The position numbers were made by a program, and so were the translations under genes. A DNA stretch of 64,000 nucleotides from positions 165,600-229,599 of the forward strand of contig JAHCHP010000002.1 of the NCBI GenBank assembly GCA_026129765.1, written 5' to 3'. Positions 1-8,270 of this stretch are shown in pieces. How positions within the stretch are numbered: position 1 is the first letter of the stretch; each line of letters begins with the position of its first letter. Below the pieces are notes generated by a model. It saw only the letters and a program-made list of their open reading frames with translations, did no database searches and was not told the DNA's origin. The stretch comes from Fimbriimonadia bacterium. GTDB lineage: Bacteria > Armatimonadota > Fimbriimonadia > Fimbriimonadales > GBS-DC.

Positions 1-298
1 CCGTCAGGAAACGCATCGGAGTGGCAAAACGCGCCGACTCCCGCGTGATATACTTGAAAATGTTGAGCGACTGCATCGCGATCACGCCGAACGCGGTCAT
101 TCCCGGAATCAGCAGGATCGGTCGTCCCATTTCGGTGGCTCTTCCAATCGCGTCATCAATCGCGTCCAATCCCGCGATCCGGCGAATGTAAAGCGCTCTG
201 CCCTTACGCGCCCTGAAAATGTTGAAGAGAATAAACAGCGAAATGATCGCGATCAGTATCGCGACAAACCAGTTATCCTGAGCATGTTGAATCGACAT
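1..298 (-). CDS. DUF6754-like integral membrane protein (partial, C-terminus outside window)
   Basis: I translated this from the start at 298 to the window edge. The product opens with a short periplasmic-type stretch, then one membrane segment (about residues 10-27, VAILIAIISLFILFNIF). A basic RARKGRALYIRRIAGLDAIDDAIGRATEMGRP region follows. That region resembles the DUF6754 family of large membrane proteins known mainly from Armatimonadota and Chloroflexota; this assignment is from memory of the family. A purine-rich AGGGAGA lies about 7 nt before the ATG. The gene follows a small conserved-looking protein on the same strand with 30 nt between them, so they are probably co-transcribed. Function is unknown. 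Confidence 0.72.
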   Translation of the reverse strand, partial: MSIQHAQDNWFVAILIAIISLFILFNIFRARKGRALYIRRIAGLDAIDDAIGRATEMGRPILLIPGMTAFGVIAMQSLNIFKYITRESARFATPMRFLT

Positions 299-328
299 TC
301 ATCTTTCTCCCTATGCGATGAAGACACA

Positions 329-652
329 CTACTTCGCGTCCTGCTTCGAGGCGCGTTTTGCCAGCTGACGCTCCACTTCTAACTCTTCGATCCGCTGGAT
401 GAGCCGTTCGAGGTTCTCGCGCGACTGGAACAACTGCGAATATTGATCCACCCGGTCGAACCCCAAAAAGGGAACCAGCATGGGCGAAAAAACAATCGCC
501 GCCTGCGACGCCACAAACGTCACAGGCTTATGCATTTCCAAAAACAGAATCGAGGCAGACCCCAATCCGCGTTGAACCAAATTGGTTGCCAATCGCTCGA
601 TCAAGTCTATCTTTTCTTCTTCTGTCAAAGGCTGTGTCCAGAAATCTCTCAT
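329..652 (-). CDS. Small hypothetical membrane-associated protein
   Basis: This encodes 107 residues. The N-terminal third is charged (TEEEKIDLIERLATNLVQRG). The middle is hydrophobic (about residues 30-65, SASILFLEMHKPVTFVASQAAIVFSP). The C-terminal third is a charged helix likely to form a coiled coil (ENLERLIQRIEELEVERQLAKRA). It lies directly upstream of the DUF6754-like gene on the same strand, so the two may function together. I recognise no family. Codon use matches the neighbours. The opposite-strand ORF covering 443-925 is a shadow. Confidence 0.75.
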   Translation of the reverse strand: MRDFWTQPLTEEEKIDLIERLATNLVQRGLGSASILFLEMHKPVTFVASQAAIVFSPMLVPFLGFDRVDQYSQLFQSRENLERLIQRIEELEVERQLAKRASKQDAK

Positions 653-695
653 TCGTTCTACCCGGCTCGCAAAAGAGCGTCAATGCGCTTATATT

Positions 696-1199
696 CTATG
701 ACGAATGAGGGTCTCCTGCCTGTTCGCAGCCCGCGAGTGTCGTTTCTTCCGATTTTGGCTCGCTTGCCAGCACCGAATCGGGCGCGTACCTCTGAATCCA
801 GTCGCGAATCTCCGCCTCCTGATCATCGCCGTATAGCAGATAGACTCCTCGGTAGGCATCCAAGCGGCTGGGCTGCGCCAACGGGCTTAACAGCACCCCA
901 TGCGTATCCCAACGAATACGCTTGATTCTGCTCCAAAGCAGTAAACGAAGTCCAAACGCCGTCCGCTGACGCGCGCCTTCAGAGTCGATGCGAAAGCGTA
1001 TCGGAAACAGATAGTCCGCGGTGGCGGATAACATAATCCAAAAGCCCACTGCTGCAAACAGCCAATGCCTCATCAAAACATACCCCAACACCGGCGCGCC
1101 GATCAGCGCCAACAAAGTCAAGGGCAGTTTTTCGGGAGATTGCCGGATGAGATGCACCGTCCATTCTAACTTCGCGTTATCCGTGCCTGTATCGGTCAT
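696..1199 (-). CDS. Hypothetical membrane protein with PH-like domain
   Basis: This encodes 167 residues. After a short N-terminal cytosolic segment there are two adjacent membrane segments (about residues 24-62, LPLTLLALIGAPVLGYV and LFAAVGFWIMLSATADYLF). Next comes a beta-rich stretch (FPIRFRIDSEGARQRTAFGLRLLLWSRIKRIRWDTHGVLLSP), which looks like bacterial PH-type domains that follow a double transmembrane hairpin. The tail contains an amphipathic helix. The domain call is inferred from pattern only. It lies 45 nt downstream of the C25 protease stop on the same strand. Confidence 0.72.
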   Translation of the reverse strand: MTDTGTDNAKLEWTVHLIRQSPEKLPLTLLALIGAPVLGYVLMRHWLFAAVGFWIMLSATADYLFPIRFRIDSEGARQRTAFGLRLLLWSRIKRIRWDTHGVLLSPLAQPSRLDAYRGVYLLYGDDQEAEIRDWIQRYAPDSVLASEPKSEETTLAGCEQAGDPHSS

Positions 1200-1244
1200 A
1201 GGACATGAATTTCGCGATAAATCCGCCGTTCCCTACCCCTCTGC

Positions 1245-2618
1245 TCACTGAATTTGCAGAGAGGGATCGCCAAACAGCATAAATTTCATCCCTTGAAAAA
1301 AGATACTGGGCGGATACCAATCGTTGTTCGGCTTCAGTTCCGCCAACCGTTCCTGTCGATGATAATACGCGAGGGCTTTCTTCCAGCAATCCCCCAATCG
1401 ATTGTTCTCAGGCTGCGCCAACGCCTCCACAAATCCATGAAGCAGGGTCATGCCACAAGGCTGACTTCCCGTATTGCAGCCAATGTAGGCGACCGCGCCA
1501 TTCGAGCCGCCTTTCAACAACTGTTCCCCTAAGCCTGTAACGTTATGCTGGCGTTGATAGGGTGAAGGCGGAGGCGGAGGCTGGGTGAAAACCTGACCGT
1601 GATTGGTTCCCGCATGCGCTTTTCCTGTCACGTCCACATACGGCTCATAGGGCGGTAAAGGCGCGAAGTAGGCGGTACTGCACCCCACCGAAAACATCAC
1701 AGGCAGATGGTGCGCGTTTTTGGTGCGGTTCAAAGCCTCCACCGAATAACAGCCTTCCCAAACACGCTCGCTGCCATGCCCGCTGTGAAACACAAAATCA
1801 ACGCCTTGATTCAGCGCGGACAGCAACGCGGGTTCATCCGGTGGCTGCGCTTCGGGGTAGTTCGAGTCGCGGTAAAAACGATGCTGGATATGCCAACTGT
1901 CGGGGAGTTGCTGACTCATACGCTCCATGGCAGGACGGGCATCGATCCAACCCGAAACCATAAAGAAAATCGCGGAGACCGGAAGACTTTTTCCTCGTCT
2001 CGCGATTCGTTTTTCGTAGTCGATGCTCTTTTCCACAACGATTTTGACCTCTTCCGGCGCGCTGACTGTCCAGCGACCAACCGCGATTTCTGGCAGATAA
2101 TCCACGTCATCAAAGTTAATCGGATCGCTCTTGTTCTTTTCGCCGCGCGTCTCGCCGTAATAGCCCCCATGAAACCCCTCCTTCTGGGCGTTCCAATCCT
2201 CAAAACTACCGTCTGCCTTCGTTAAATCGGCATAATACAGGTCGCTGGGATAAAAGGCGTAATCAAAAGCGGCAGGCGTCACGCGATCCAACACCATATA
2301 GCGCGTGGGCATCACATCGCAATCGCCCACCAGCAGCGCATAGGCGAGGTTGCGTTTTTTGTGGAGTTCAAACAAATACCGCTTCAGACGCTCCGGGTCA
2401 TCGCCTCGTTTACCGGCTCTTAAAGCCGTTTTCAAAGAGACCAGTTCCACGCGCAGCTGCTTTTGTTTATGAGCGACATACGATTTGAGCGCGGCATGAA
2501 AAGCGTCGGGAGCGATGATGACCAGCAGCCGAGAATCTTGCGCAGCGCAAACGCCGGGTATCGCCCCTCCCCCAAAGAGGCTGACGCAAAGCAGAAGAAA
2601 GACGCGTATGAGTGTCAT
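1245..2618 (-). CDS. Secreted gingipain-like cysteine protease (peptidase family C25)
   Basis: The reading frame runs back over the tRNA to 2903, but the real start is the ATG at 2618. It gives 457 residues beginning with a signal peptide (MTLIRVFLLLCVSLFGGGAIPGVCA). The rest fits family C25: an N-terminal LLVIIAPDAF strand, an ALLVGDCDVMPTRY motif, then the catalytic dyad His281 in HSGHGSE and Cys313 in SVGCSTAYF. In gingipains the His sits in a GHG motif about 33 residues before the Cys, and here the spacing is 32. It probably cleaves proteins at the surface or outside the cell. No C-terminal type IX secretion domain is visible; the protein ends right after the conserved LFGDPSL motif. A QPPPPPSP proline run occurs near residue 370. 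Confidence 0.85.
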   Translation of the reverse strand: MTLIRVFLLLCVSLFGGGAIPGVCAAQDSRLLVIIAPDAFHAALKSYVAHKQKQLRVELVSLKTALRAGKRGDDPERLKRYLFELHKKRNLAYALLVGDCDVMPTRYMVLDRVTPAAFDYAFYPSDLYYADLTKADGSFEDWNAQKEGFHGGYYGETRGEKNKSDPINFDDVDYLPEIAVGRWTVSAPEEVKIVVEKSIDYEKRIARRGKSLPVSAIFFMVSGWIDARPAMERMSQQLPDSWHIQHRFYRDSNYPEAQPPDEPALLSALNQGVDFVFHSGHGSERVWEGCYSVEALNRTKNAHHLPVMFSVGCSTAYFAPLPPYEPYVDVTGKAHAGTNHGQVFTQPPPPPSPYQRQHNVTGLGEQLLKGGSNGAVAYIGCNTGSQPCGMTLLHGFVEALAQPENNRLGDCWKKALAYYHRQERLAELKPNNDWYPPSIFFQGMKFMLFGDPSLQIQ

Positions 2619-2675
2619 ATGCCTATCAAGTTTGCGCTGCCCCGCGCATTTCCTGCTGCCAAGCGTCGCGAACCC

Positions 2676-2705
2676 TTGACAAATCGAGTCAGAACAGGCT
2701 ATAAT
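2676..2705 (+). promoter_or_regulatory. Sigma-70-type promoter of tRNA-Gly
   Basis: There is a perfect TTGACA at 2676-2681 and a perfect TATAAT at 2700-2705, separated by 18 bp. The -10 box ends 12 nt before the mature tRNA. The promoter lies in the 5-prime region of the divergent C25 protease gene. Confidence 0.85.
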
Positions 2706-2717
2706 AATGATGGTTAA

Positions 2718-2792
2718 GCGGGGATAGCTCAGTGGTAGAGCTCTGGCTTCCCAAGCCAGGAGTCGCGGGTTCGAGTCCCGTTCCCCGCTCCA
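2718..2792 (+). tRNA. tRNA-Gly (anticodon CCC)
   Basis: This is a complete cloverleaf. The acceptor stem is GCGGGGA / TCCCCGC. TAGCTC opens the D arm. The anticodon stem is CTGGC/GCCAG with loop TTCCCAA, giving anticodon CCC. The T loop is TTCGAGT. Discriminator T and CCA are encoded. It stands alone and is preceded by a consensus promoter. Confidence 0.95.
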
Positions 2793-2923
2793 AAAGATCA
2801 TCCTCTTGATCCCGCGATCCCAATAAGTAGCAGGAATCGTTTCGCAACAACCGAAAATACATTTTATATGGAGAGGACGAGAACAATCTCGCAAACAACT
2901 CACAATGAGGAGAGTGATACATC

Positions 2924-3661
2924 ATGCCAACCGTAACTGTAACTCTGGACTGTGAAGCGGACGCTTATCCCCGCTGCTATACCCCTGACTATATCAAAGT
3001 CGCGGAAGAATTCACAATCCCGTTCACATGGCTGCTGCAAGTTTCTGGAAAAGACCCAATGGGCAACACCAACCTGTATTACAAAGAGTATCTCCACCGA
3101 ATCCCCTCTTGGCACGAATTTGGCTTGCACTTGCATTTTGAAGATCGCGAAGGGCGTTATGTGGAAAATCCCAAAGACCGCGCCGAAATGATCCAGATGG
3201 GAAAAGACATGGTCAAACAGGCGCATATCAAACCGACCTCCTTCCGGGCAGGCAGCTACGCGCTGATCCCGTCGGATTTGAAATATCTGGAAGATATCGG
3301 TATTTTGGTCGACTCCAGCCCCATCCCCGACGCCGACTACAAGATGTTCGTGGATTGGAACGGCGCGCCCTCAAAACCCTATCATCCCTCTTACGATGAT
3401 CTGTGCAAACCGGGCGAGGCGAAACTGCTGATGGTGCCGGTTGCCACCCACCAAGGCAAAGTCGCTTACCTCGATGAAGGTTGGGACACCTTAAAAGGCA
3501 TTTTAGAGCATCACCTGAACCAGCAGACCCCGGTCATCTGCCTCGGCGGTCATGACTATCAAGACGGCGTCGATACCCTGCGCGAAGCGATTCTATTCAT
3601 GAAACAGCACGGCGCTCGGTTCACTTCGCTGACTCAACTGGTTTCGGAGACGACTCTGTGA
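2924..3661 (+). CDS. Polysaccharide deacetylase-like (NodB fold) protein
   Basis: This encodes 245 residues without a signal peptide, so it is probably cytoplasmic. It starts with a beta strand ending in D9-C10-E11 (metal-binding DxE in place of the usual DD). The second motif is H64-EFGL-H69-L-H71, followed by FRAGSY at 107-112 and a C-terminal CLGGHDY. The order fits the NodB/polysaccharide deacetylase superfamily, but the histidine spacing is not the standard HxxxH, so the substrate is uncertain. The start has a strong Shine-Dalgarno (GAGGAGAG, 10 nt upstream). The stop overlaps the next start as GTGA, so translation is coupled to the aminopeptidase. Confidence 0.82.
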   Translation: MPTVTVTLDCEADAYPRCYTPDYIKVAEEFTIPFTWLLQVSGKDPMGNTNLYYKEYLHRIPSWHEFGLHLHFEDREGRYVENPKDRAEMIQMGKDMVKQAHIKPTSFRAGSYALIPSDLKYLEDIGILVDSSPIPDADYKMFVDWNGAPSKPYHPSYDDLCKPGEAKLLMVPVATHQGKVAYLDEGWDTLKGILEHHLNQQTPVICLGGHDYQDGVDTLREAILFMKQHGARFTSLTQLVSETTL

Positions 3662-4809
3662 TCGATGCGCGTTGGGAAAAACTGGCGCGCCTGCTAACAC
3701 ACCACTCCGTAGAAGTCAAACCGGGCGAGCGCGTTCTGATTGAAGGCTTTGATATGCCCGCCGAGTTCGTCGCGCTGTTGACGCGGCATGTGGCGGAAGC
3801 AGGCGGTGAACCACTGGTCGAACTGAAGTCCAATCGCGTGCTTCGCGCGCTCTATCAAACCGCGCGCGAATCGCAGATCGCTCAAATCGGCGCATGGGAA
3901 AAAGCGCGCATGGAGCAGGTACAAGGCTACATCGGTCTGCGTGGCAGCGGCAACTTCGCGGAAATGGCAGACGTGCCGGCAGAAAAAATGCAGATCGTTC
4001 GCAAACATTGGTGGACGCCGGTTCATCTGGAAACGCGCGTGGCAAAAACCCGCTGGGTGGTGCTTCGCTGGCCGACTCCCGGCATGGCGCAAGCCGCCAA
4101 CATGAGTACCGAAGGCTTTGAAGAGTTCTATTTCAAGGTCTGCACGCTCAATTATGGGCGCATGGAGCAAGCAGTCAAACCCCTGGTCGAACGCATGCAC
4201 AAAGCCAAGAACGTCCATATTGTGGGACCCGGCACCGACCTGCGTTTCTCCATTGAGGGGATCGGCGTCATGCCCTGTTTCGGCAAACGCAACATCCCGG
4301 ATGGCGAATGTTACACATGTCCCATCCGCGACTCGGTGGAAGGCGAAATCACCTATAACACTAACAGCGTCTATGAGGGCAATGTCTTCCGCGGCATCCG
4401 CTTCAAATTCAATGCAGGCAAAATCGTGGAAGCCGATTGCGCCAACGATGGCGAGCGCGCAGGCGCGGGCAATCCAGAGAAGTTAAATCGTATTTTGGAT
4501 ACCGACGATGGCGCGCGCTATATCGGCGAATGGTCGTTCGGTTTCAATCCGCATGTGCTTCATCCAATGAACGACACCCTGTTCGACGAGAAGATCGCTG
4601 GCTCATTCCACTTTACGCCCGGCAACGCCTATGGAGCGGCGGACAACGGCAACCGGTCTCAGGTGCATTGGGACATCGTCATGATCCAACGCCCAGAATA
4701 TGGCGGCGGCGAAATTTATCTGGACGATGAATTGGTTCGGAAAGATGGGATTTTTCTGCCGGAAGACCTGCGCGGTCTCAACCCCGACCAATTAAGCATC
4801 GAGGCTTAA
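3658..4809 (+). CDS. Aminopeptidase, M29 family (AmpS/PepS-like)
   Basis: This encodes 383 residues from a GTG start overlapping the upstream TGA. It is a metallo-aminopeptidase that removes N-terminal residues from peptides in the cytosol. The M29 signature residues appear in order with the expected local spacing: E217 (NIPDGECYT), E291 (GEWSFGFN), H318 and Y325 (SFHFTPGNAY), H337 and D339 (VHWD). These correspond to the dinuclear metal site and catalytic Tyr of Thermus AmpS, by my recollection of that family. Length is normal. It forms a two-gene operon with the deacetylase-like gene and is closed by a strong terminator. Confidence 0.92.
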   Translation: MIDARWEKLARLLTHHSVEVKPGERVLIEGFDMPAEFVALLTRHVAEAGGEPLVELKSNRVLRALYQTARESQIAQIGAWEKARMEQVQGYIGLRGSGNFAEMADVPAEKMQIVRKHWWTPVHLETRVAKTRWVVLRWPTPGMAQAANMSTEGFEEFYFKVCTLNYGRMEQAVKPLVERMHKAKNVHIVGPGTDLRFSIEGIGVMPCFGKRNIPDGECYTCPIRDSVEGEITYNTNSVYEGNVFRGIRFKFNAGKIVEADCANDGERAGAGNPEKLNRILDTDDGARYIGEWSFGFNPHVLHPMNDTLFDEKIAGSFHFTPGNAYGAADNGNRSQVHWDIVMIQRPEYGGGEIYLDDELVRKDGIFLPEDLRGLNPDQLSIEA

Positions 4810-4856
4810 GGACAGATTGACACTTTCCCTTTCTGTTCTTCGACAGGGAGGGAATT

Positions 4857-4890
4857 CAGGCGCACAATGACGTGCGCCTGCTTGCTTTTT
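4857..4890 (+). terminator. Rho-independent terminator after aminopeptidase
   Basis: A perfect 9-bp stem (CAGGCGCAC / GTGCGCCTG) with a 6-nt loop is followed by CTTGCTTTTT. It lies 48 nt after the aminopeptidase stop. Confidence 0.85.
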
Positions 4891-4897
4891 CCAGAGG

Positions 4898-4903
4898 TAT
4901 AAT
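4898..4903 (+). promoter_or_regulatory. -10 element of toxin-antitoxin operon
   Basis: A GGTATAAT motif (TATAAT at 4898-4903) lies 20 nt upstream of the antitoxin ATG, leaving room for the CGGAGG ribosome-binding site at 4909-4914. I see no good -35. Confidence 0.55.
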
Positions 4904-4923
4904 TACTTCGGAGGCAACTATTA

Positions 4924-5169
4924 ATGGCATTGCTCACTTTTCAAGGAATCTACAAAAACGGCAAAATTGAGATTTTGGAAGCGCCTGAAGACATCAGCGA
5001 GTCGAAGGTATTGATTACATTTTTAGATACACCCGAATCGGCTTCTCAAAAACCTTCATCGTTGCGTGGACTCTGGAAGAATCGCTTCCCTGCCGATTTT
5101 GATCTGGATCATGCCTTAAAAGAAATCCGTTCTGAATGGGAATCCAATGGAGAAACAAATAATCAATGA
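4924..5169 (+). CDS. Antitoxin of PIN-type TA pair (DUF104/AF2212-like N-terminus)
   Basis: This encodes 81 residues. The N-terminus (FQGIYKNGKIEILEAPEDI...VLITFLD) is the small beta-barrel pattern of AF2212-like antitoxins, which commonly sit upstream of PIN toxins. The C-terminal half (FDLDHALKEIRSEWES) would be the toxin-binding helix. It overlaps the toxin start by 4 nt (ATGA at 5166-5169). A GGAGG ribosome-binding site lies 9 nt before the ATG. Confidence 0.8.
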   Translation: MALLTFQGIYKNGKIEILEAPEDISESKVLITFLDTPESASQKPSSLRGLWKNRFPADFDLDHALKEIRSEWESNGETNNQ

Positions 5170-5557
5170 AAGCCTATGTCGCGGACACCCACGCGCTCTT
5201 TTGGTATCTTACCAACGACCTTAAATTAGGAAAGAATGCTTCTGAGGCATCTGATGAAGCAGACAAAGGGAAGCCATTATTTTGATTCCAGCAGTTGTAG
5301 TCGCCGAGTTATATTATCTTAACCAGAAGCAGAGTCAACCTATTGATTTTAATGCAACGCTCGCAGCCTTTTTCGCTTCTGCGTCCTTCAAGTTTGTGGA
5401 TTTCCGAGCCTCAGACGTAAGCGACTTCGCGCACTTGCATGCTATCTCTGAAATGCATGACAGGATGATAGTTTCTGTAGCCCGTCAAAGAAATTCACCC
5501 TGTTTAACGATGGATCGCAATATTGTCGAGAGTGGGGTCGTTACGACGTTATGGTAA
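5166..5557 (+). pseudogene. vapC: PIN-domain toxin (VapC-like), interrupted by a -1 frameshift
   Basis: The reading frame starting at 5166 (MKAYVADTHALFWYLTNDLKLGKN) stops at 5285 after 39 codons. The rest of a typical PIN toxin continues in the -1 frame: LIPAVVVAELYYL, then EMHDRMIVSVARQRN and TMDRNI, to 5557. Joined, the halves make a PIN domain of about 130 residues with the expected acidic residues (D7 of ADTH, E of AELYY, D of MHDRM, D of TMDRN). The break lies at AAAGGGAAG (5265-5273), consistent with loss of one G. It could be a pseudogene, an assembly error or, less likely, recoding. The slippery-site phase does not fit a standard X XXY YYZ heptamer. Confidence 0.75.
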
Positions 5558-5707
5558 GATTCTTCGATCTTATCTCCCAACACAAAAACTAATGATTGGG
5601 TCAATGGTTTCTTCATCCTGCTTGCTTTGAAATCACGACTCAGTCACCAGAGTGAGTTTTATCTTTTTGCCCGCCCAAAAACGATAAAGCGCGTCCCTCT
5701 TTTCAGG

Positions 5708-5713
5708 TATAAT
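5708..5713 (+). promoter_or_regulatory. -10 element upstream of ABC exporter
   Basis: The motif CAGGTATAAT has TATAAT at 5708-5713 and matches the -10 style seen elsewhere in the window. It would give a leader of about 100 nt containing a C8-C9 run near 5753. No convincing -35 is seen. Confidence 0.45.
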
Positions 5714-5818
5714 CTTCCATCGCAAATGGTAAGGGTAGACCTCTGTATCCGTCCCCCCCCAACAACCCATATGGAGAGACATCCTCTTAAATGCCTAAAC
5801 AGCCGATAAGGTGATCGA

Positions 5819-8146
5819 ATGGAGAGTTCTGAACGAATACCCGCATCGATCCGAGGAGTTCTTGAGCAACGCGCTGGAACTCCCACTGAGATTGAGATTG
5901 CAGCCGCCTCTGATATAACGCCTGAAGGCAGATTTGGCGAAAGTTGGCTGCTCTTGACGAAAGGCGCGCTCTGGGTCATAGACCGTCAGCCGACCGCCTT
6001 AGAAGAATCGACCAGCGCGCGGCTCCCGTGGCTCAAAAAAAATGGGCGATACGGTCACGCCGCTCACGACACCCCAATCGGCTCCGAAGACTCTTTGGAC
6101 ACCGCCAACACTGCCATTCGCCATGAACTGCCTTTGGGCAGCATCCGAGAAGTCAAAACCTTGCAACTCGTCGGATGCTCCGCCTTAGAAGCGCATATGG
6201 ATGATGGGCGCAAAATCGAATTGATTCGCTACACCAGCGCGCTGGCGAACCAGTTCGGTCAAGCGCAAATGCATATCGAGTCGGTGTTGAAAGGCGAAGA
6301 GCCGCCCATCTTTGAGAAAAAAGACACCATCTGTCCCCGGTGTGGACGCCCTATCCCCGAAGACGCGATTTCCTGCCCTGCCTGCCGTTCGCAAAAGCAG
6401 ATTCTGCTGCGCACGATGCAGCTCGTCCGATCCTATTGGCGTTGGATGGTAATCTCCAGTCTGATGGCTGCCCTCACGGCAGCGGTCGAATTGGCGCCGC
6501 CCTATTTGACCATGCTGCTCATCGACAAAGTGCTGGTCCCCCGCGAAAACGCGCATCTGTTCGTCTGGTTACTCGTTGCGCTCATCGGGATACGCCTCTT
6601 CGGAGTCACGGTCAACATTATGCGCGGGCGGCTTTCCGCTTGGATGGGCAGCCGAATCGCGTTCGAGTTGCGCTCAAAACTTTACCAACATCTCCAGTGG
6701 CTCTCGCTTAGCTATTATGACCGGCGACAAACCGGCTCGATTATGACCCGCGTCACACGCGACACCGACGCGCTTTACGACTTTCTGGTCAACAGCGCGC
6801 CCACCATCACGGTCAACGCGCTGATGATTGTTGGTATCGGCGCGGTGATGATCGCTTTGGATTGGCAACTAAGCTTGTTAGTGCTGTTGCCCGCTCCTTT
6901 CATTGTCTGGTTAGGGCGATATGCGTGGCGTCGGATCATTCGGATTTGGCGTCGCCACTGGCATCGCTGGTCGCGTCTCAGCGCGCATTTGAGCGGCACC
7001 CTCTACGGCATTCGCGAAGTCAAAGCCTTCACCCAAGAAGACCGGGAAATCAACACATTCAACCGCAGGAACGAAGAGATCGCCGACACCGGTCTGGCAG
7101 CGGGGCAGATCAGTTCCACCATTTTCCCGCTGATTTCGTTCCTGGTCATGTCCAGTTCTTTCGTGATCTGGTACTTGGGCGGCAGAGGTGTTTTGAACGG
7201 AACTTTCGAATTGGGCAAATTGGTGGCGTTCCTGTCCTATGTGGGCATGCTGTTCGGTCCCTTGAACATCATCACTAACATTATGGATTGGATGTCGCGC
7301 ACGGTCACTGCCGCCGAACGCATCTTCGAGATTTTGGATACCGAACCCGATGTCCAGGACGCGCCCAACGCGAGCGCGCTCGGCGATGTGAAAGGCGAAA
7401 TCATATTTGAGGATGTCAGCTTCGGCTACGAGAAACACCGACAGGTGCTTCATGACGTCAGTCTGCATATCCAGCCGGGAGAAATGATCGGCTTAGTGGG
7501 ACATTCGGGTTCTGGCAAAAGCACCACCATCAATTTGGTTTGCCGCTTCTATGACCCGACTCGCGGGCGGATTCTTCTGGATGGAATCGACTTGCGCGAT
7601 ATTCAGATGAAAGACCTGCGCCATTTTATTGGAGTCGTGCTGCAAGATACGTTCCTCTTTCCCGGCACGATTCGCGAAAATGTGGCTTATGCGCGTCCCG
7701 GCGCGACCCAAGAAGAGATCATGATCGCAGCCAAGGCTGCCAACGCGCACGACTTCATTATGCGTTTCCCCGATGGCTATGACACCTGGGTGGGCGAACG
7801 GGGACACCGTCTATCAGGCGGCGAACGCCAGCGCATTGCCATTGCGCGCGCCATCCTGCGCGATCCCAAAATCTTGATCTTAGATGAGGCGACCGCCTCC
7901 GTGGATACTGAAACGGAACGGCTGATTCAAGAAGCATTAGATCGCCTCATTCATAACCGCACCACCATTGCCATCGCGCACCGCCTCTCCACCTTACGCC
8001 ATGCCGACCGCATTGTGGTTCTGGAAAAGGGACATTTGGCAGAAGAAGGCACGCACGATGAATTGATGGAAAAAGAGGATGGGGTCTATCATCGCCTCGT
8101 CTCAATGCAAATGGAGTTGAGCAAATCCAGGCTGTTTGTGGGATAA
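5819..8146 (+). CDS. ABC exporter (MsbA-like, fused TMD-NBD) with N-terminal zinc-ribbon extension
   Basis: This encodes 775 residues, about 200 longer than usual. Residues 1-165 form a soluble beta-rich region (TKGALWVIDRQ, SIREVKTLQLVGCSALEAHMDDGRKIELIRYTS) resembling a PH-like fold. A Cys4 zinc ribbon follows (C172, C175, C186, C189). From about residue 205 there is a six-helix type I exporter domain, then a nucleotide-binding domain with Walker A GHSGSGKST (561-569), signature LSGGE from 665, a Walker B ILILDEA and H-loop AIAHRLS. It probably works as a homodimeric exporter of lipid, peptide or drug. The extension suggests a regulatory input. The gene appears monocistronic. Confidence 0.9.
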   Translation: MESSERIPASIRGVLEQRAGTPTEIEIAAASDITPEGRFGESWLLLTKGALWVIDRQPTALEESTSARLPWLKKNGRYGHAAHDTPIGSEDSLDTANTAIRHELPLGSIREVKTLQLVGCSALEAHMDDGRKIELIRYTSALANQFGQAQMHIESVLKGEEPPIFEKKDTICPRCGRPIPEDAISCPACRSQKQILLRTMQLVRSYWRWMVISSLMAALTAAVELAPPYLTMLLIDKVLVPRENAHLFVWLLVALIGIRLFGVTVNIMRGRLSAWMGSRIAFELRSKLYQHLQWLSLSYYDRRQTGSIMTRVTRDTDALYDFLVNSAPTITVNALMIVGIGAVMIALDWQLSLLVLLPAPFIVWLGRYAWRRIIRIWRRHWHRWSRLSAHLSGTLYGIREVKAFTQEDREINTFNRRNEEIADTGLAAGQISSTIFPLISFLVMSSSFVIWYLGGRGVLNGTFELGKLVAFLSYVGMLFGPLNIITNIMDWMSRTVTAAERIFEILDTEPDVQDAPNASALGDVKGEIIFEDVSFGYEKHRQVLHDVSLHIQPGEMIGLVGHSGSGKSTTINLVCRFYDPTRGRILLDGIDLRDIQMKDLRHFIGVVLQDTFLFPGTIRENVAYARPGATQEEIMIAAKAANAHDFIMRFPDGYDTWVGERGHRLSGGERQRIAIARAILRDPKILILDEATASVDTETERLIQEALDRLIHNRTTIAIAHRLSTLRHADRIVVLEKGHLAEEGTHDELMEKEDGVYHRLVSMQMELSKSRLFVG

Positions 8147-8270
8147 AGAATAGGAAAGTTACAGCCAGTTATCTTGTACTTGAAACAAGATGAGTATAGA
8201 TAAGGTATATTGAAGACAGCAGAGCGGCGGTTTTGTTGGGTATGGACTGCAGGGGTAAGGAGCCTATGGC

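Noticed and set aside
2624..2903. Extension of the C25 gene and a second minus-strand ORF across the tRNA
   Set aside because: They read through the tRNA-Gly gene and its promoter antisense, producing the familiar ERGTGLEPATPGLGSQ-type artefact.
5262..5285. Programmed -1 frameshifting in the PIN toxin
   Set aside because: AAAGGGA is not in the zero-frame phase needed for a standard slippery heptamer, and no downstream pseudoknot was seen. A simple one-base deletion is more likely.
5627..5809. 60-residue plus-strand ORF upstream of the ABC exporter
   Set aside because: It spans the TATAAT box and a poly-C run, has no ribosome-binding site and no protein-like composition.
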